Shown: in pieces, positions 9,396 through 24,218 of the stretch
Numbering within the stretch: the first letter of the stretch is position 1
Layout: the number at the start of each line of letters is the position of its first letter
Source: Agromyces sp. Root81
Lineage (GTDB): Bacteria > Actinomycetota > Actinomycetes > Actinomycetales > Microbacteriaceae
Direction: 5' to 3'
Length of the DNA: 64,000 bases
Assembly (NCBI RefSeq): GCF_001429165.1
Contig: NZ_LMIR01000001.1
Location: 704,875-768,874 of the forward strand
The notes under the pieces: model-generated
Database searches by the model: none
The model's input: the letters and a program-made list of their open reading frames with translations, nothing else
Told to the model about the DNA's origin: nothing
Translations under genes and position numbers: made by a program

Positions 9396-10327
9396 CGTGC
9401 CACCGCCGTGGTGCGGCCGGAGCCGCGCCACCAGTCACCCGCGTCCATCGCGGGTTTCCCGGCCGGTTGCACCCTGCGAAGTTCGAGCGGCGTCGTGCCG
9501 GTGCCCACGAGCACCCGGCGCGCCGACAGCACGAGCTCGCCCGGCGTGAGCGCGGGAGCGTCGTCGCCGCCCGACGGCGCGACGAGTTCGAGTACCTTGA
9601 CCCGCTGCTCGTCGATCGTGGTCCAGGCGCCGGGTTCCGGGGTCACGCCGCGGAAGCGGCTCCGCACCTCGCTCGCCGGCTGCGACCAGTCGAGGCGAGC
9701 ATCGTCGATCGAGAGCTTCGGGGCCAGGCTCGGCTCGCCCTGCTGCGGCACCGCACGCGCGGTGCCGCCGGCGATGCCGTCGACGACTTCGGCGAGCAGC
9801 TCGGCGCCCGAGGCCGCGAGCTCGTCGAGGAGCTCACCGGCCGTCTCCTCGCCCCGCAACGGATGGCGCAGCTCGGCGAACACGTCCCCGGCGTCGAGCT
9901 CGGGCACGAGCTGGAACACCGATGCACCGGCGACCGCGTCGCCCGCGATGAGCGAGTGCTGCACCGGTGCCGCCCCGCGCCAGGCCGGCAGCAGCGAGAA
10001 GTGCAGGTTGACCCAGCCGTGCACCGGTGTCGACAGGAGCGGTTCGCGCACGAGGCCGCCGTAGGCGACGATGACACCGAGATCGGGGGCCAGCGCCGCG
10101 ATCTGCTCCGTCGCGTCGGCATCGAGGCGATTCGCCTCGATGAGGGGCACGCCGAGCCGGGTCGCGGCCTGGGCGACGGGTGACGGCGTCAGCACGCGCT
10201 TGCGACCGAGCGGAGCCGGCTGCCGGGTCACGACGCCGACGAGGTCATGGCCGCTCGCCGCGAGACGTTCGAGCGACGGGATGGCGACGGCAGGAGTGCC
10301 GGCGAAGACGATGCGGAGCTTCTGCAC
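9392..10327 (-). CDS. fmt: Methionyl-tRNA formyltransferase
   Basis: Fmt formylates initiator Met-tRNA with 10-formyl-tetrahydrofolate. The protein is 311 aa. It starts QKLRIVFAGTPAVAIPSL; the catalytic region reads VNLHFSLLPAWRGAAP, with the Asn/His pair expected of the family, and the C-terminal OB-like domain covers about 205-311. It starts 27 bases after priA and is coupled to rsmB. Confidence 0.97.
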   Translation of the reverse strand: MQKLRIVFAGTPAVAIPSLERLAASGHDLVGVVTRQPAPLGRKRVLTPSPVAQAATRLGVPLIEANRLDADATEQIAALAPDLGVIVAYGGLVREPLLSTPVHGWVNLHFSLLPAWRGAAPVQHSLIAGDAVAGASVFQLVPELDAGDVFAELRHPLRGEETAGELLDELAASGAELLAEVVDGIAGGTARAVPQQGEPSLAPKLSIDDARLDWSQPASEVRSRFRGVTPEPGAWTTIDEQRVKVLELVAPSGGDDAPALTPGELVLSARRVLVGTGTTPLELRRVQPAGKPAMDAGDWWRGSGRTTAVAR

Positions 10328-10354
10328 ACTCCATTGTCGCCGACGAGGCGCCGA

Positions 10355-12313
10355 CTACGGGACCTCGGGGTCGTCGAAGCGCACGCGAAGCACCGACGGC
10401 CGCTTCGGCGCCCGGCCTGCGACCGGCCGCCGCCGCTCCGTCGCGACCTTGATCATCTCGGCGCGGAGCACCCTCGCGACGGCGGCGCCGGCAGCGTAAT
10501 CGAACCGCACGATGCCGCGCTCGAGACCGTCATCGGCCGGCACGGGACCGAGCGCATCGACGCCCGGAGCCGCCACCCGGGCAGCGGTCAGTGCATGGGC
10601 GACGAGGGCCGGGGCCGCGGTCACGCTCGCCACACGGACAGCCGGCGGGAAGCGCAGCGCCCGGCGGCTCGCGAACTCGCCGCTCGCCCACTCGGGGAGC
10701 CGCCATGATGTCAGCGCCTGCGCGAGTGCGCCGGCGACGCCGACGAGGTAGATCGGCGACCCGGGCGTCGCGAGGGCCGCAGCGTTCGCCCACCAGCGCA
10801 GGCAGTCTTCGGCGACGCGAAGTGACTCGCGCAGCAGCATCCGCTCACCGTCGAGCAGGAGCACGGCACGATAGCCGCCGTCCGCGATCGGCTCCGCACC
10901 GCGGGTCGCGACCACGAGCACGGGTTCGGCACCCACCCGGAGCACCGGTCGTTCACCGTCGGAGAGGATGATGCGCGCCGTCGGGAACGCCCGACCGAGT
11001 TCTTCGGCGGTGCGACTCGCCCCCACCGTCGCGGCGCGCAGCTTCGTGCCCTCGCAGACCGGGCAGCGCCAGGTGCTGCCACTCGTGCCGCAGAGCACGC
11101 AGCGGGGGTCGCCGCCGCTTCGCGGTACGACCAGGCCGCCGCCGCACGCCGTGCAGCGCGCGGGTTCGCGGCAGCGGTCGCACGTAAGCATCGGCGCATG
11201 GCCGGGGCGCGAGACCTGCACGAGCACCGGCCCCTCGCGGATCGCCTCCTGCGCGGCCCGCCACGCGCTCGACGGGATGCGGGCAGAACCCGGCTCGGGC
11301 GACGCCTGCTGCTCGGTCGGGACGACGCGGGGCCGCACGTGTTTGACCGCCGGCACCTCGCGCAGCCAGCCGATCTCGACGAGTCGTTCGACCTCGACGC
11401 TGCGGCTGTGGCCGAGGAAGACGAGCGCCGCGCCCGACTGCTCCTGCCGGATGAGGGCGGCGTCACGCGGATGCACCCCGGGGGCGAGTTGCTCGCTCTG
11501 CAGCGCATCGCCGTCGTCCCACATCGCGATGAGCCCGAGCCGTGCAGCCGGAGCGTAGACCGTCGAGCGGTTGCCGATGACGACCCGGGCGTCGGACCCG
11601 GTCGCCTCGAGGAACGCGCGGAACCGTTCGCCGCCCGTCTGGCGCGCATCGGTGCGGAGCACCCGGCGCGGGTCGACGCGATCGGCGAGCGCCGCCTGAA
11701 GCTGCTCCTGATCGCGGTAGTCGGGCACGATGATGAGGCTCGAGCGGTCGGCCGCGAGCGTGTGCGCCGCGGCCGCCGCGAGGGTCGCCGCCCATGCGCC
11801 CACCCACTCCCCCGAGTCGAGTCGCACCGGGCGGGGGTCGGCGGCCAGCGCCATCCGCTCGCCGGCGTCGATGCCCGTCTCGATGCGACCCCGCTCGTAG
11901 CCGGGGATCGGCGCGGCGGGACCGGGCAGCTCGCCCGGGTCGGCCTCGGCGCCGCGCCACGCGCGCTCGGCTCGCACGTATCGGCTCGGGATGGCGACCC
12001 GCAGGATGTCTCCGGCGTTGCCGGCCGCACGATCGGCAGCGGCGCGGGCGAGCGCCCACACCTCGGGCATGAGCAGCGGCACCTCGGAGACGACGTCCTC
12101 GAGCTCGCTCAGTCGACCCTCGAACTCGCTCGAGGACGCGACCTCGACGAGCCAGCCGTTGGCGATGCGACCACCCGATCGCAGCGGCACGCGCACTCGG
12201 ACCCCGGCGACCGCGGCCTCGCGGAGCCGCTCGGGCACCGCATAGTCGAAGAGCTGGTCGAGTTGCGGCAGGGGCGAATCGACGAGCACTCGGGCGACGG
12301 AGCCGCCGGCCAC
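10355..12313 (-). CDS. priA: PriA-like primosomal protein N' (lacking helicase motif)
   Basis: PriA recognises stalled forks and helps reload the replicative helicase. The protein is 652 aa from the GTG at 12313, one base after the metK stop, beginning VAGGSVARVLVDSPLPQLDQLFDYAVP. The N-terminal DNA-binding domain and the two four-Cys zinc sites (about 377-423: CDRC, CTAC, CVLC, CPVC) are intact. The Walker A GxGKT loop expected near residue 170 is absent; that segment is Ala-rich. Actinobacterial PriA proteins commonly lack it, so this is likely a structural, non-unwinding form. Confidence 0.9.
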   Translation of the reverse strand: MAGGSVARVLVDSPLPQLDQLFDYAVPERLREAAVAGVRVRVPLRSGGRIANGWLVEVASSSEFEGRLSELEDVVSEVPLLMPEVWALARAAADRAAGNAGDILRVAIPSRYVRAERAWRGAEADPGELPGPAAPIPGYERGRIETGIDAGERMALAADPRPVRLDSGEWVGAWAATLAAAAAHTLAADRSSLIIVPDYRDQEQLQAALADRVDPRRVLRTDARQTGGERFRAFLEATGSDARVVIGNRSTVYAPAARLGLIAMWDDGDALQSEQLAPGVHPRDAALIRQEQSGAALVFLGHSRSVEVERLVEIGWLREVPAVKHVRPRVVPTEQQASPEPGSARIPSSAWRAAQEAIREGPVLVQVSRPGHAPMLTCDRCREPARCTACGGGLVVPRSGGDPRCVLCGTSGSTWRCPVCEGTKLRAATVGASRTAEELGRAFPTARIILSDGERPVLRVGAEPVLVVATRGAEPIADGGYRAVLLLDGERMLLRESLRVAEDCLRWWANAAALATPGSPIYLVGVAGALAQALTSWRLPEWASGEFASRRALRFPPAVRVASVTAAPALVAHALTAARVAAPGVDALGPVPADDGLERGIVRFDYAAGAAVARVLRAEMIKVATERRRPVAGRAPKRPSVLRVRFDDPEVP

Positions 12314-12314
12314 G

Positions 12315-13508
12315 TCAGAGTCCGGCAGCGGAGCGGAGGTCGTCGACGCGGTCGAGGCGCTCCCACGTGAAGTCGGGCAGCTCGCGGCCGAAGTGGCCGT
12401 AGCTCGCGGTCTGGGCGTAGATCGGCCGCAGCAGGTCGAGGTCACGGATGATCGCCGCCGGGCGCAGGTCGAACACCTCGCGGATCGCGGCGGTGATCTG
12501 CTCGTCGGCGAGCTTGCCGGTGCCGAAGGTCTCGACGTAGAGCCCGACCGGAGCCGCCTTGCCGATGGCGTACGCCACCTGCAGCTCGAGGCGGTCGGCG
12601 AGACCAGCGGCGACGGCGTTCTTGGCAACCCAGCGCATCGCGTAGGCCGCTGAGCGGTCGACCTTCGACGGGTCCTTTCCACTGAAGGCGCCGCCACCGT
12701 GCCGGCTCGCACCGCCGTACGTGTCGATGATGATCTTGCGACCTGTGAGACCGGCGTCGCCCTGCGGGCCGCCGATCTCGAAGCGGCCGGTGGGGTTGAT
12801 CAGCACCTCGAGTTCGGGCCGTGCGAGCTCGACCATGTCGAGTACGGGCCGGATGACGAGTTCTTCGACCTCGGCGCGGAGCTGTGCGGTCGACACCGCA
12901 CGAGCGTGCTGCGTCGACAGCACGACGGTCTCGACGGTCTTCGGCACCTGGCCGTCGTAGCCGATCGTGACCTGGGTCTTGCCGTCGGGGCGGAGGTAGT
13001 CGAGTTCGCCGTTCTTGCGCACGGCTGCGAGCCGCTCGGCGAGACGGTGCGCGAGCCAGATCGGCACGGGCATGAGCTCGGGCGTCTCTCGCGTGGCGTA
13101 GCCGAACATGATGCCCTGGTCGCCGGCGCCCTGCATGTCGAGCGCGTCGTCGCTCGAGCGCTCGCGCGCCTCGAACGCGTGGTCGACGCCCTGGGCGATG
13201 TCGGGCGACTGGCCGCCGATCGACACCGAGACGCCGCACGAGCGGCCGTCGAACCACGCATCGGAGGAGTCGTAGCCGATGGAGGTGACGCGCTCGCGCA
13301 CGATCGCCGGGATCTCGACGTAGCCGCTCGTCGTGACCTCGCCGGCGACGTGCACGAGCCCGGTCGTCACGAGCGTCTCGACGGCGACGCGGCTGTTGGG
13401 GTCTTCACGCAGCAACGCGTCGAGGATCGAGTCCGAGATCTGGTCGCAGAGCTTGTCGGGGTGTCCCTCGGTGACGGACTCGGACGTGAAGCGGCGGAGT
13501 GCGCTCAT
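12315..13508 (-). CDS. metK: S-adenosylmethionine synthetase
   Basis: MetK makes SAM from methionine and ATP. The protein is 397 aa, the usual length, with [17 protein letters not shown] at the N-terminus, the hexapeptide region [12 protein letters not shown] and the phosphate loop [19 protein letters not shown]. The ATG at 13508 overlaps the coaBC stop as ATGA. The neighbours coaBC and rpoZ upstream and priA downstream form the order common in actinobacteria. Confidence 0.98.
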   Translation of the reverse strand: MSALRRFTSESVTEGHPDKLCDQISDSILDALLREDPNSRVAVETLVTTGLVHVAGEVTTSGYVEIPAIVRERVTSIGYDSSDAWFDGRSCGVSVSIGGQSPDIAQGVDHAFEARERSSDDALDMQGAGDQGIMFGYATRETPELMPVPIWLAHRLAERLAAVRKNGELDYLRPDGKTQVTIGYDGQVPKTVETVVLSTQHARAVSTAQLRAEVEELVIRPVLDMVELARPELEVLINPTGRFEIGGPQGDAGLTGRKIIIDTYGGASRHGGGAFSGKDPSKVDRSAAYAMRWVAKNAVAAGLADRLELQVAYAIGKAAPVGLYVETFGTGKLADEQITAAIREVFDLRPAAIIRDLDLLRPIYAQTASYGHFGRELPDFTWERLDRVDDLRSAAGL

Positions 13509-14782
13509 GCGGATTCTGGTTCCTTCGTGCTCTGCGCGGCATGCGCCGCAGTCGTCACTTGCGAGACAACCACGTCGAGGATGTCATGCGCCACCGACAG
13601 CTTGGTTCCATGTGCTCGTGTGACGACGACGCCATCGCGGCCGATGACGAGGATGCGGTTCTCATCGCTCGCGAAGCCCTCGTTCCAGCCGACTCGGTTG
13701 ACGACGAGCAGGTCGGCGCCCTTCGCCTCGCGCTTGGCCCGGCCGAGCGCGAGCAGGCGCTCGTCGTCGGCCTCGGTCTCGGCCGCGAAGCCGACGAGGA
13801 TCGTGCCCGAGTGCGGCGCATGGCCGAGGCCCGCGAGGATGTCGGGGTTGCGGACGAGTTCGAGGGTCAGGCCGTCGTCGCTCTGATCCTTCTTGATCTT
13901 CGCCTCGCTCACGGCCGCCGGTCGGTAGTCGGCGACGGCCGCGGCCATCACGACGACGTCGGCGCCCGCAGCAGCCTCGGTGACGGCGGCCTGCAGTTCG
14001 AGCGCGGTCGAGACGCGGCGGATGTCGCAGCCCTCGGGGTCGGCGACCTCGAGGTTCGCCGCGACGAGAGTGACGCGGGCGCCGCGGGCGCGCGCGGCCT
14101 CGGCGATCGCGATGCCCTGCTTGCCGCTCGAACGGTTGCCGAGGAAGCGCACGGGGTCGAGCGGTTCGCGGGTGCCGCCTGCGCTCACGACGACGTGCCG
14201 GCCTTCGAGATCGCGAGGGGCGACGGATGACACGGGCGAGACGCGCTCGCCCATGACGCGTTCGAGCGCCGCACGCACGATCTCGTCGGGCTCCTCCATG
14301 CGGCCCGGGCCGCTGTCGGCGCCCGTGAGCTGGCCGACGGCCGGACCGACGATCGTCACGCCGCGCGAACGCAGCGTCTCGACGTTCGCCCGGGTCGCAG
14401 GGTGCCGCCACATCTCGGTGTGCATGGCCGGCGCGATGACGACGGGCGCTTCGCTCGCGAGCACGGTGTTGCCGAGCAGGTCGTCGGCGAGCCCTGCGGC
14501 GAGCTTCGCGATCGAGTTCGCCGTGGCGGGGGCGATGACGATGAGGTCGGCCGCCTGCCCGATTGCGACGTGCCGCACCTCGGCGACCCCCTCGTACAAC
14601 TCGGTGTGCACCGGGTTGCGGGAGATCGCCTCGAGCGTCGGCCGACCGACGAATCGCAGGGCGCCCTCGGTCGGCACGACGTGCACGTCGTGCCCTGCGA
14701 GCACGAGCGCCCGCACGACGCCGACGGCCTTGTACGCGGCGATGCCGCCGGTGATGCCGACGACGATGTTGAGCCGAGTCAT
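13505..14782 (-). CDS. coaBC: Phosphopantothenoylcysteine decarboxylase / phosphopantothenate-cysteine ligase
   Basis: This bifunctional CoA-synthesis enzyme adds cysteine to 4'-phosphopantothenate (CoaB) and decarboxylates the product (CoaC). The protein is 425 aa. The N-terminal flavin domain starts [11 protein letters not shown], has the catalytic His in [13 protein letters not shown] and the substrate motif APAMHTEMW. The usual Asn of that motif is His here, as in other actinobacteria. The C-terminal CoaB half begins near residue 190 with [23 protein letters not shown]. It is coupled to metK. Confidence 0.96.
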   Translation of the reverse strand: MTRLNIVVGITGGIAAYKAVGVVRALVLAGHDVHVVPTEGALRFVGRPTLEAISRNPVHTELYEGVAEVRHVAIGQAADLIVIAPATANSIAKLAAGLADDLLGNTVLASEAPVVIAPAMHTEMWRHPATRANVETLRSRGVTIVGPAVGQLTGADSGPGRMEEPDEIVRAALERVMGERVSPVSSVAPRDLEGRHVVVSAGGTREPLDPVRFLGNRSSGKQGIAIAEAARARGARVTLVAANLEVADPEGCDIRRVSTALELQAAVTEAAAGADVVVMAAAVADYRPAAVSEAKIKKDQSDDGLTLELVRNPDILAGLGHAPHSGTILVGFAAETEADDERLLALGRAKREAKGADLLVVNRVGWNEGFASDENRILVIGRDGVVVTRAHGTKLSVAHDILDVVVSQVTTAAHAAQSTKEPESA

Positions 14783-14795
14783 CCGGCCCTCCGGA

Positions 14796-15053
14796 TCACT
14801 CGGCGATCGGGCGGAGCCGGAGCTTGTCTTCGTTGATCTCGTGCAGTGCCACAGAGAGCGGCTTGTCGTCGATCGACGAGTCGACGAGCGGGCCGACGTT
14901 GTCGAAGAGGCTGCCTTCGTGCAGGTCCGCGTAGTAGTCGTTGATCTGCCGCGCGCGCTTGGACGCGAAGATGACGAGCTGGTACTTCGAGTCGACCTTC
15001 GAGAGCAGGTCGTCGATGGGCGGATCGATGATGCCGGACAGCTTCTCAGCCAT
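14796..15053 (-). CDS. rpoZ: RNA polymerase omega subunit
   Basis: Omega (85 aa) helps assemble RNA polymerase by holding the beta-prime C-terminus. It starts [20 protein letters not shown] after a good AAGGAG site; the family core [20 protein letters not shown] is present. The frame is open ten codons further up, but the ribosome site favours the ATG at 15053. It lies between gmk (63-base gap) and coaBC (13-base gap), the usual gmk-rpoZ-coaBC order. Confidence 0.95.
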   Translation of the reverse strand: MAEKLSGIIDPPIDDLLSKVDSKYQLVIFASKRARQINDYYADLHEGSLFDNVGPLVDSSIDDKPLSVALHEINEDKLRLRPIAE

Positions 15054-15116
15054 GGAATGACTCCTTGATCGTGGGGTGCGCACCCGCAGTGCGCGGAAAG
15101 TCGTGGCGAGGGCAGC

Positions 15117-16049
15117 TCAACGCCGACCCTTGCGAGATCTCATCAAGTCTACGACCTCCTGCGCCGCTTCGGCGACGTCGTGGTTGACGACCTGGTGATC
15201 GAACTCGTCGACAGCAGCCAATTCCACCTTCGCCGTCTCGAGCCTGCGCTGCTGTTCGGCGGGGCTCTCGGTGCCCCGGCCGACGAGTCGGCGCACGAGT
15301 TCGTCCCAGCTGGGCGGCAGGAGGAAGACGAGCGTCGCCTCAGGCGCGGCGCGGCGGACCGACCGTGCGCCCTGGATGTCGATCTCGAGCAGCACGCTGT
15401 TGCCGGCGGCGATGGCCTCCTCGACCGCCTTGCGGGGGGTGCCGTAGCGCGAGGCGTTGTGCACGGTCGCCCACTCGAGGAGCTCCCCCGCCTCGACCAT
15501 GCGGTCGAACTCGGCGTCGTCGACGAAGAAGTAGCTCTCCCCCTCGACCTCGCCGGGTCGCGGCGCGCGGGTCGTCGCCGAGACCGAGAGTCGCACATCG
15601 GGGTGGTTCCGACGGATGTACTCGGCGACGGTGCCCTTGCCGACCGCGGTGGGGCCGGCGAGCACGACGAGCCGGTCGCCCGTGCCGCCGTGCGCGGCGA
15701 CCCAGTCGGCGAGGAACTCGCGGAGCCGGCGGCGCTGGAGACGGCCGAGGCCGCCGAGCCGCTTCGACGGCGAGATCTCGAGCTCCTCCATGATGCGGGC
15801 CGACTTCGTCTGCCCGATCGCGGGGATCGAGGTCAGGAACTCGGTGACGCGGAGACGTCCCTCGACGCCCTCAGGCGACTCGAACGCCTCGCGCAGCACG
15901 TCGAGCGGGCTGCGCGAGCCGGCCGCGATCGCCGACTTGACCGTCGCGCGGGCGCGGCGAGCCGCCACGGCCGCGCGGGAGGCGGCCACCCGGTCGACAT
16001 CGGGCGGTGAGGGCCTGGTGGCCTCGGGAGCGGTCGTCGACTCAGACAC
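15117..16049 (-). CDS. gmk: Fusion of actinobacterial integration host factor (mIHF) and guanylate kinase
   Basis: This 310-aa protein joins two functions. After a 30-residue disordered leader, residues about 48-118 match mIHF, the nucleoid-associated protein of mycobacteria and streptomycetes ([46 protein letters not shown]). Residues about 127-310 are a full guanylate kinase: P-loop GPTAVGKGT (132-140), [14 protein letters not shown], then [11 protein letters not shown]. No stop or internal ribosome site separates them. In mycobacteria mihF and gmk are separate adjacent genes. I chose the GTG at 16049, which overlaps the pyrF stop by eight bases. Confidence 0.92.
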   Translation of the reverse strand: MSESTTAPEATRPSPPDVDRVAASRAAVAARRARATVKSAIAAGSRSPLDVLREAFESPEGVEGRLRVTEFLTSIPAIGQTKSARIMEELEISPSKRLGGLGRLQRRRLREFLADWVAAHGGTGDRLVVLAGPTAVGKGTVAEYIRRNHPDVRLSVSATTRAPRPGEVEGESYFFVDDAEFDRMVEAGELLEWATVHNASRYGTPRKAVEEAIAAGNSVLLEIDIQGARSVRRAAPEATLVFLLPPSWDELVRRLVGRGTESPAEQQRRLETAKVELAAVDEFDHQVVNHDVAEAAQEVVDLMRSRKGRR

Positions 16050-16916
16050 TCGCCACCCCGACCTCGTCGACACGGCGGGTGATCGCCTCGGCGAGGCCGT
16101 CGGGCCCTGCACCGAGGATCGACCGCGACTCGCTCACGATGACGCCGCCGGCCAGCGACCCGAAGATCGCCTGGAGATCCCGGAGCTCGGCGCCCTGGTG
16201 CCCGAACCCCGGGGCCAGCACCGGCAGGCCGGGCTTGGGCGGGTCGGTGTCGAGGTCGATGCCCGAGCTGCGCAGGTCGACGGTCGCGCCGAGCACGACG
16301 CCGACCGAGCCGAGGGGCCGGTTCGCGACATCCGCTCGCCCGTGGTTCCAGGCGATGACGCCGTTCGTGACGGCCTGGGCGACCGTCGAGCCGGCTCGGC
16401 TCGACTGCTGCAGCACGGCGCGCTGGATGGCGGCGGCCTCGGGGTTCGAGGTCGCGGCCAGCACGAACGCACCCTTGCCCACTCGCTCGGCGGCCTCGAG
16501 CACACCGGCGATCGAGCCGAGGCCCTGGTACGCGCTGATCGTCATCGCGTCCGCCTCGAGCGTCGATCCCGGCGTCAGCCAGGCCTGGCCGTACGCCTCG
16601 ACGCTCGTGCCGATGTCGCCGCGCTTCACGTCGGCGATCACGATCAGGCCGGCGTCGCGGGCCTCGGCCAGCACGCGTTCGAGCGCGGCGTAGCCGGCCG
16701 CACCGTGCCGCTCGAAGAACGCCACCTGCGGTTTGACGATGCCCACGCGCCCTGCAGCGGCGTCGACGGTGCGCAGACCGAACTCGCGCACACCATCGGC
16801 CGAGTCGGGAAGCCCCCACTGGTCGAGGAGCGTCACGTGCGGGTCGACGCCCACGCAGAGCCTGCCGTAGGCGGCGAAGACGGATTCGAGTCGATCGCCG
16901 AAGGGCGTGATGTCGG

Positions 16917-16920
<4 letters not shown>
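16042..16920 (-). CDS. pyrF: Orotidine 5'-phosphate decarboxylase (type 2)
   Basis: PyrF makes UMP, the last step of de novo pyrimidine synthesis. At 292 aa it belongs to the longer actinobacterial/myxobacterial subfamily. It begins [27 protein letters not shown], and the catalytic lysine lies in [12 protein letters not shown]. The ATG at 16920 overlaps the carB stop as ATGA, and the stop overlaps gmk by eight bases. Confidence 0.96.
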
Positions 16921-20203
<3,283 letters not shown>

Positions 20204-20204
<1 letters not shown>

Positions 20205-21382
20205 TACTCGTTGCTTCCTTCGGTCGCGGTGCTCGTCGACGTCGTCGCGATCACCATGTCGCGGAATCGGTCGAAGAGGTAGTTCGCGTCGTGCGGGCCG
20301 GCCGCCGACTCGGGGTGGTACTGCACGCTGAACGCGCTGATGTCGAGGCAGTTGAGTCCCTCGACGACGTTGTCGTTGAGGCCGTAGTGACTCACCTCGA
20401 CGCGGCCGAAGCCCTCGCTCGACTCGCTCACCCGGTCGATCGGCGCATCGACGGCGAAGCCGTGGTTGTGCGCCGTGATCTCGACCCGGCCGGTGGCCTT
20501 GTCGAACACGGGCTGGTTGATGCCGCGGTGGCCGAACGGCAGCTTGTAGGTACCGAAGCCGAGGGCGCGGCCGAGCAGCTGGTTGCCGAAGCAGATGCCG
20601 AAGTACGGCAGCCCGGCACGGAGGGTCGTGCGCAGCAGTTCGACATGGCGTTCGGATGCCGCGGGGTCGCCGGGCCCGTTGGAGAAGAACAAGGCGTCGG
20701 GCTTCAGTGCGAGCACCTCTTCGGCGGTGATCGTCTGCGGCACGACCTGCACGTCGAACCCGCGCTCGGCGAGGTACTTCAGGGTGGAGGTCTTCACTCC
20801 GAGATCGAGCACCGCGACGGAGCCGACTCGCTCGCCCTCGGCGGGCAGCGAGTAGGACTCGGTCGTCGAGACCGCCGCCGACAGGTTGGCCCCGGCCATC
20901 GCCGCGCCGCTCTGCACCAGGTCGAGCTGCTCGCCCGGTGTGAGGAGTGCGTCGTCGCCGGAGAAGATGCCGGCGCGCATGGCACCGGCGGAACGCAGGT
21001 GGCGCGTCAGCGCGCGGGTGTCGATGCCGCTGATGCCGACGACGCCCGATGAGGCGAGGTCGTCGTCGAGGCTCCGCTGCGAGCGGAAGTTCGACACGAC
21101 CCGCGAGGGGTCGCGGACGATGAAGCCGGCGACCCAGATGCGGGCGGATTCCATGTCCTCGTCGTTCATGCCCGTGTTGCCGATGTGCGGCGCGGTCATC
21201 ATGACGATCTGGCCCGCGTACGACGGGTCGGTCAGCGTCTCCTGGTAGCCGGTGATGCCGGTGGCGAAGACGGCTTCGCCGAGGGTGCGGCCGCGCGCAC
21301 CGTAGGCGCGGCCCTCGTAGCGGCGTCCGTCTTCGAGGACGAGCACGGCGGATTCGCTCGTGCCGGCGGGGGTCTCAGTCAT
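20204..21382 (-). CDS. carA: Carbamoyl-phosphate synthase small chain
   Basis: CarA hydrolyses glutamine and passes ammonia to CarB. The protein is 392 aa. The catalytic Cys264 lies in [12 protein letters not shown], with the His/Glu partners in the C-terminal [15 protein letters not shown]. The N-terminal small-subunit domain contains [15 protein letters not shown]. The start at 21382 ([11 protein letters not shown]) overlaps the end of the PH-like gene by eight bases; the longer open frame is antisense-like shadow. Confidence 0.97.
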
Positions 21383-21929
21383 TCGAGGCCTCACTCTCCT
21401 GCTCTGGCCGCTGCGCGACTGACGCGGCGGCGATGTCGTTGACGGCCTGGATGATCCTGGCCGGGTCGCCCGGATACCGGGCGCGCACGTAACTGTCGAC
21501 GCGAGGCTCGGCGTGCTCGGCCGCACCTCGCTCCTGGGCGATCCAGGTGAGGGCGATGAGGCCCTCGGGCTCGACGCCACGATCGATCGCGAAGCTCGCG
21601 AGCTGGGCGCCGACCAGACGGTCGGTCGGGATGAAGGTCGTCGACTCCCCCGCGATGCGGAGGATCACGCCTTCGGGAAGCACCTCGACGTGGGCGGAGC
21701 CGCGGAACGCGAGTCCCTGCACGGCGAGGCGTTCGAGGGGTTCGCCGATCGGGGTGGTCGCGACGTAGAGCACCTCGGCGTCGAGCACCGGTGCGCCGTG
21801 CACAGCGGGGACCGGGTAGGAGCCGAGCGTCTCGTCGCGCACGGTGCGCCGCTTCCAGGAGCGGAACATCAGCCAGCCGGCGACCGCGACGATCGCGACG
21901 GCGACGACGATGCCGATGAACTTATCCAT
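21375..21929 (-). CDS. Membrane-anchored PH-like domain protein of the pyr operon
   Basis: This is a 184-aa protein of unknown function. A single N-terminal transmembrane segment (about 5-23) is followed by a basic stop-transfer stretch (RSWKRR). A beta-rich domain of about 120 residues resembles the bacterial PH-like family found between pyrC and carA in mycobacteria and other actinobacteria. No catalytic motif is visible. It overlaps pyrC and carA by eight bases on each side, so it is made with the pathway enzymes. Its topology places the domain in the cytoplasm; a role in holding the enzymes at the membrane is inference. Confidence 0.8.
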   Translation of the reverse strand: MDKFIGIVVAVAIVAVAGWLMFRSWKRRTVRDETLGSYPVPAVHGAPVLDAEVLYVATTPIGEPLERLAVQGLAFRGSAHVEVLPEGVILRIAGESTTFIPTDRLVGAQLASFAIDRGVEPEGLIALTWIAQERGAAEHAEPRVDSYVRARYPGDPARIIQAVNDIAAASVAQRPEQESEASND

Positions 21930-23264
21930 GCGCGGCCCCCCAGACGGCGGCCGCGTTGCCTGCGACCTCGTCGTGCGGGCGCACGGCGCCGTCGAGGAAG
22001 GTCGGGTACCCGCCGTGGAAGGTCGCGACGACCCGGCCGGGCAGACGGCGGCCGAGGTACGGCGAGTTCGTGCTGCGGCCGGCGAGCCGGTCGAGGTCGA
22101 ACTCGGATGCCGCGGCGGGGTCGTACAGCGTCAGCTCGGGCGCGGCTCCGACGGCGATCGCCTCGCCGTGGCCGTGCAGCCGGCCGATGCGGGCCGGTGC
22201 GGACGACATGACGCGCGCGACATCCGCCCAGCCCATGAGCCCCGTCTCGACGACGGCGGCATGCACGACCGCGAGCGCCGACTCGAGGCCGACCATGCCG
22301 TTGGCGGCCGCCTGCCACTCGCTCTCCTTCGCCTCGACCGGGTGCGGGGCGTGGTCGGTGGCGACGATGTCGATCGTGCCGTCGGCGAGGGCGGCGCGCA
22401 GCGCCTCCACGTCTTCGCTCCGGCGGAGCGGCGGGTTCACCTTGAACCGCGGGTCGTAGCCCGCGATGAGGTCTTCGGTGAGGAGCAGGTGGTGCGGGGT
22501 CACCTCGGCGGTGACGTCGATGCCGCGAGCCTTGGCCCAGCGGATCACCTCGACGGATCCGGCGGTGGAGACGTGGCACACGTGCAGGCGCGAGCCCACG
22601 TGCTCGGCCAGCAGCACGTCGCGCGCGATGATCGACTCCTCGGCGACGGCCGGCCACCCGGTCAGGCCGAGCTCGCCCGAGAGGGCGCCCTCGTTCATCT
22701 GCGCGCCCTCGGTGAGGCGCGGCTCCTGCGCGTGCTGGGCGATGACGCCGTCGAAGGCCTTGACGTACTCGAGCGCACGGCGCATGAGCAGCGGGTCGGA
22801 GACGCAGAACCCGTCGTCCGAGAAGACGCGCACGTTCGCCCGCGACCGGGCCATCGCGCCGAGCTCGGCGAGCTGCTCGCCCTTGAGGCCGACCGTCGCG
22901 GCGCCGATCGGCTGCACGGTGGCGTAGCCTGCGGCACGGCCGAGGCTCGCCTCCTGCTCGACGACGCCTGCGGTGTCGGCGACCGGGAAGGTGTTGGCCA
23001 TCGCGAACACCGCGGTGAAGCCGCCGGCGGCGGCGGCCTGCGTGCCGGTGAGCACGGTCTCGCTCTGCTCGTAGCCCGGTTCGCGGAGGTGCGTGTGCAG
23101 GTCGACGAGACCCGGCAGGGCGATGAGCCCGTCGGCGTCGATCGTCGTGGCGCCCGCGGCATCCGCGATGCTGCCGACTCCGGCGATGACGCCGCCGTCG
23201 AGCAGGATGTCGGCCCGCTCGCCGCCCGGGAGGGTGGCACCGGTGATCAGGAAACGCTCGTTCA

Positions 23265-23265
<1 letters not shown>
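21922..23265 (-). CDS. pyrC: Dihydroorotase
   Basis: PyrC closes carbamoyl-aspartate to dihydroorotate, the third step of UMP synthesis. The protein is 447 aa, type I. The zinc site begins DLHTHLREPGYEQSETVLTG; further ligands are in HVCHVST and VTPHHLLLTED, and the catalytic Asp is in IVATDHAPH. It is coupled to pyrB by a one-base overlap and to the PH-like gene by eight bases. Confidence 0.97.

Positions 23266-24214
<949 letters not shown>

Positions 24215-24218
<4 letters not shown>

Noticed and set aside
7236..10064. A 942-codon open frame on the plus strand opposite rpe, rsmB and fmt
   Set aside because: Antisense shadow of three conserved genes; composition is unlike any real protein in the window.
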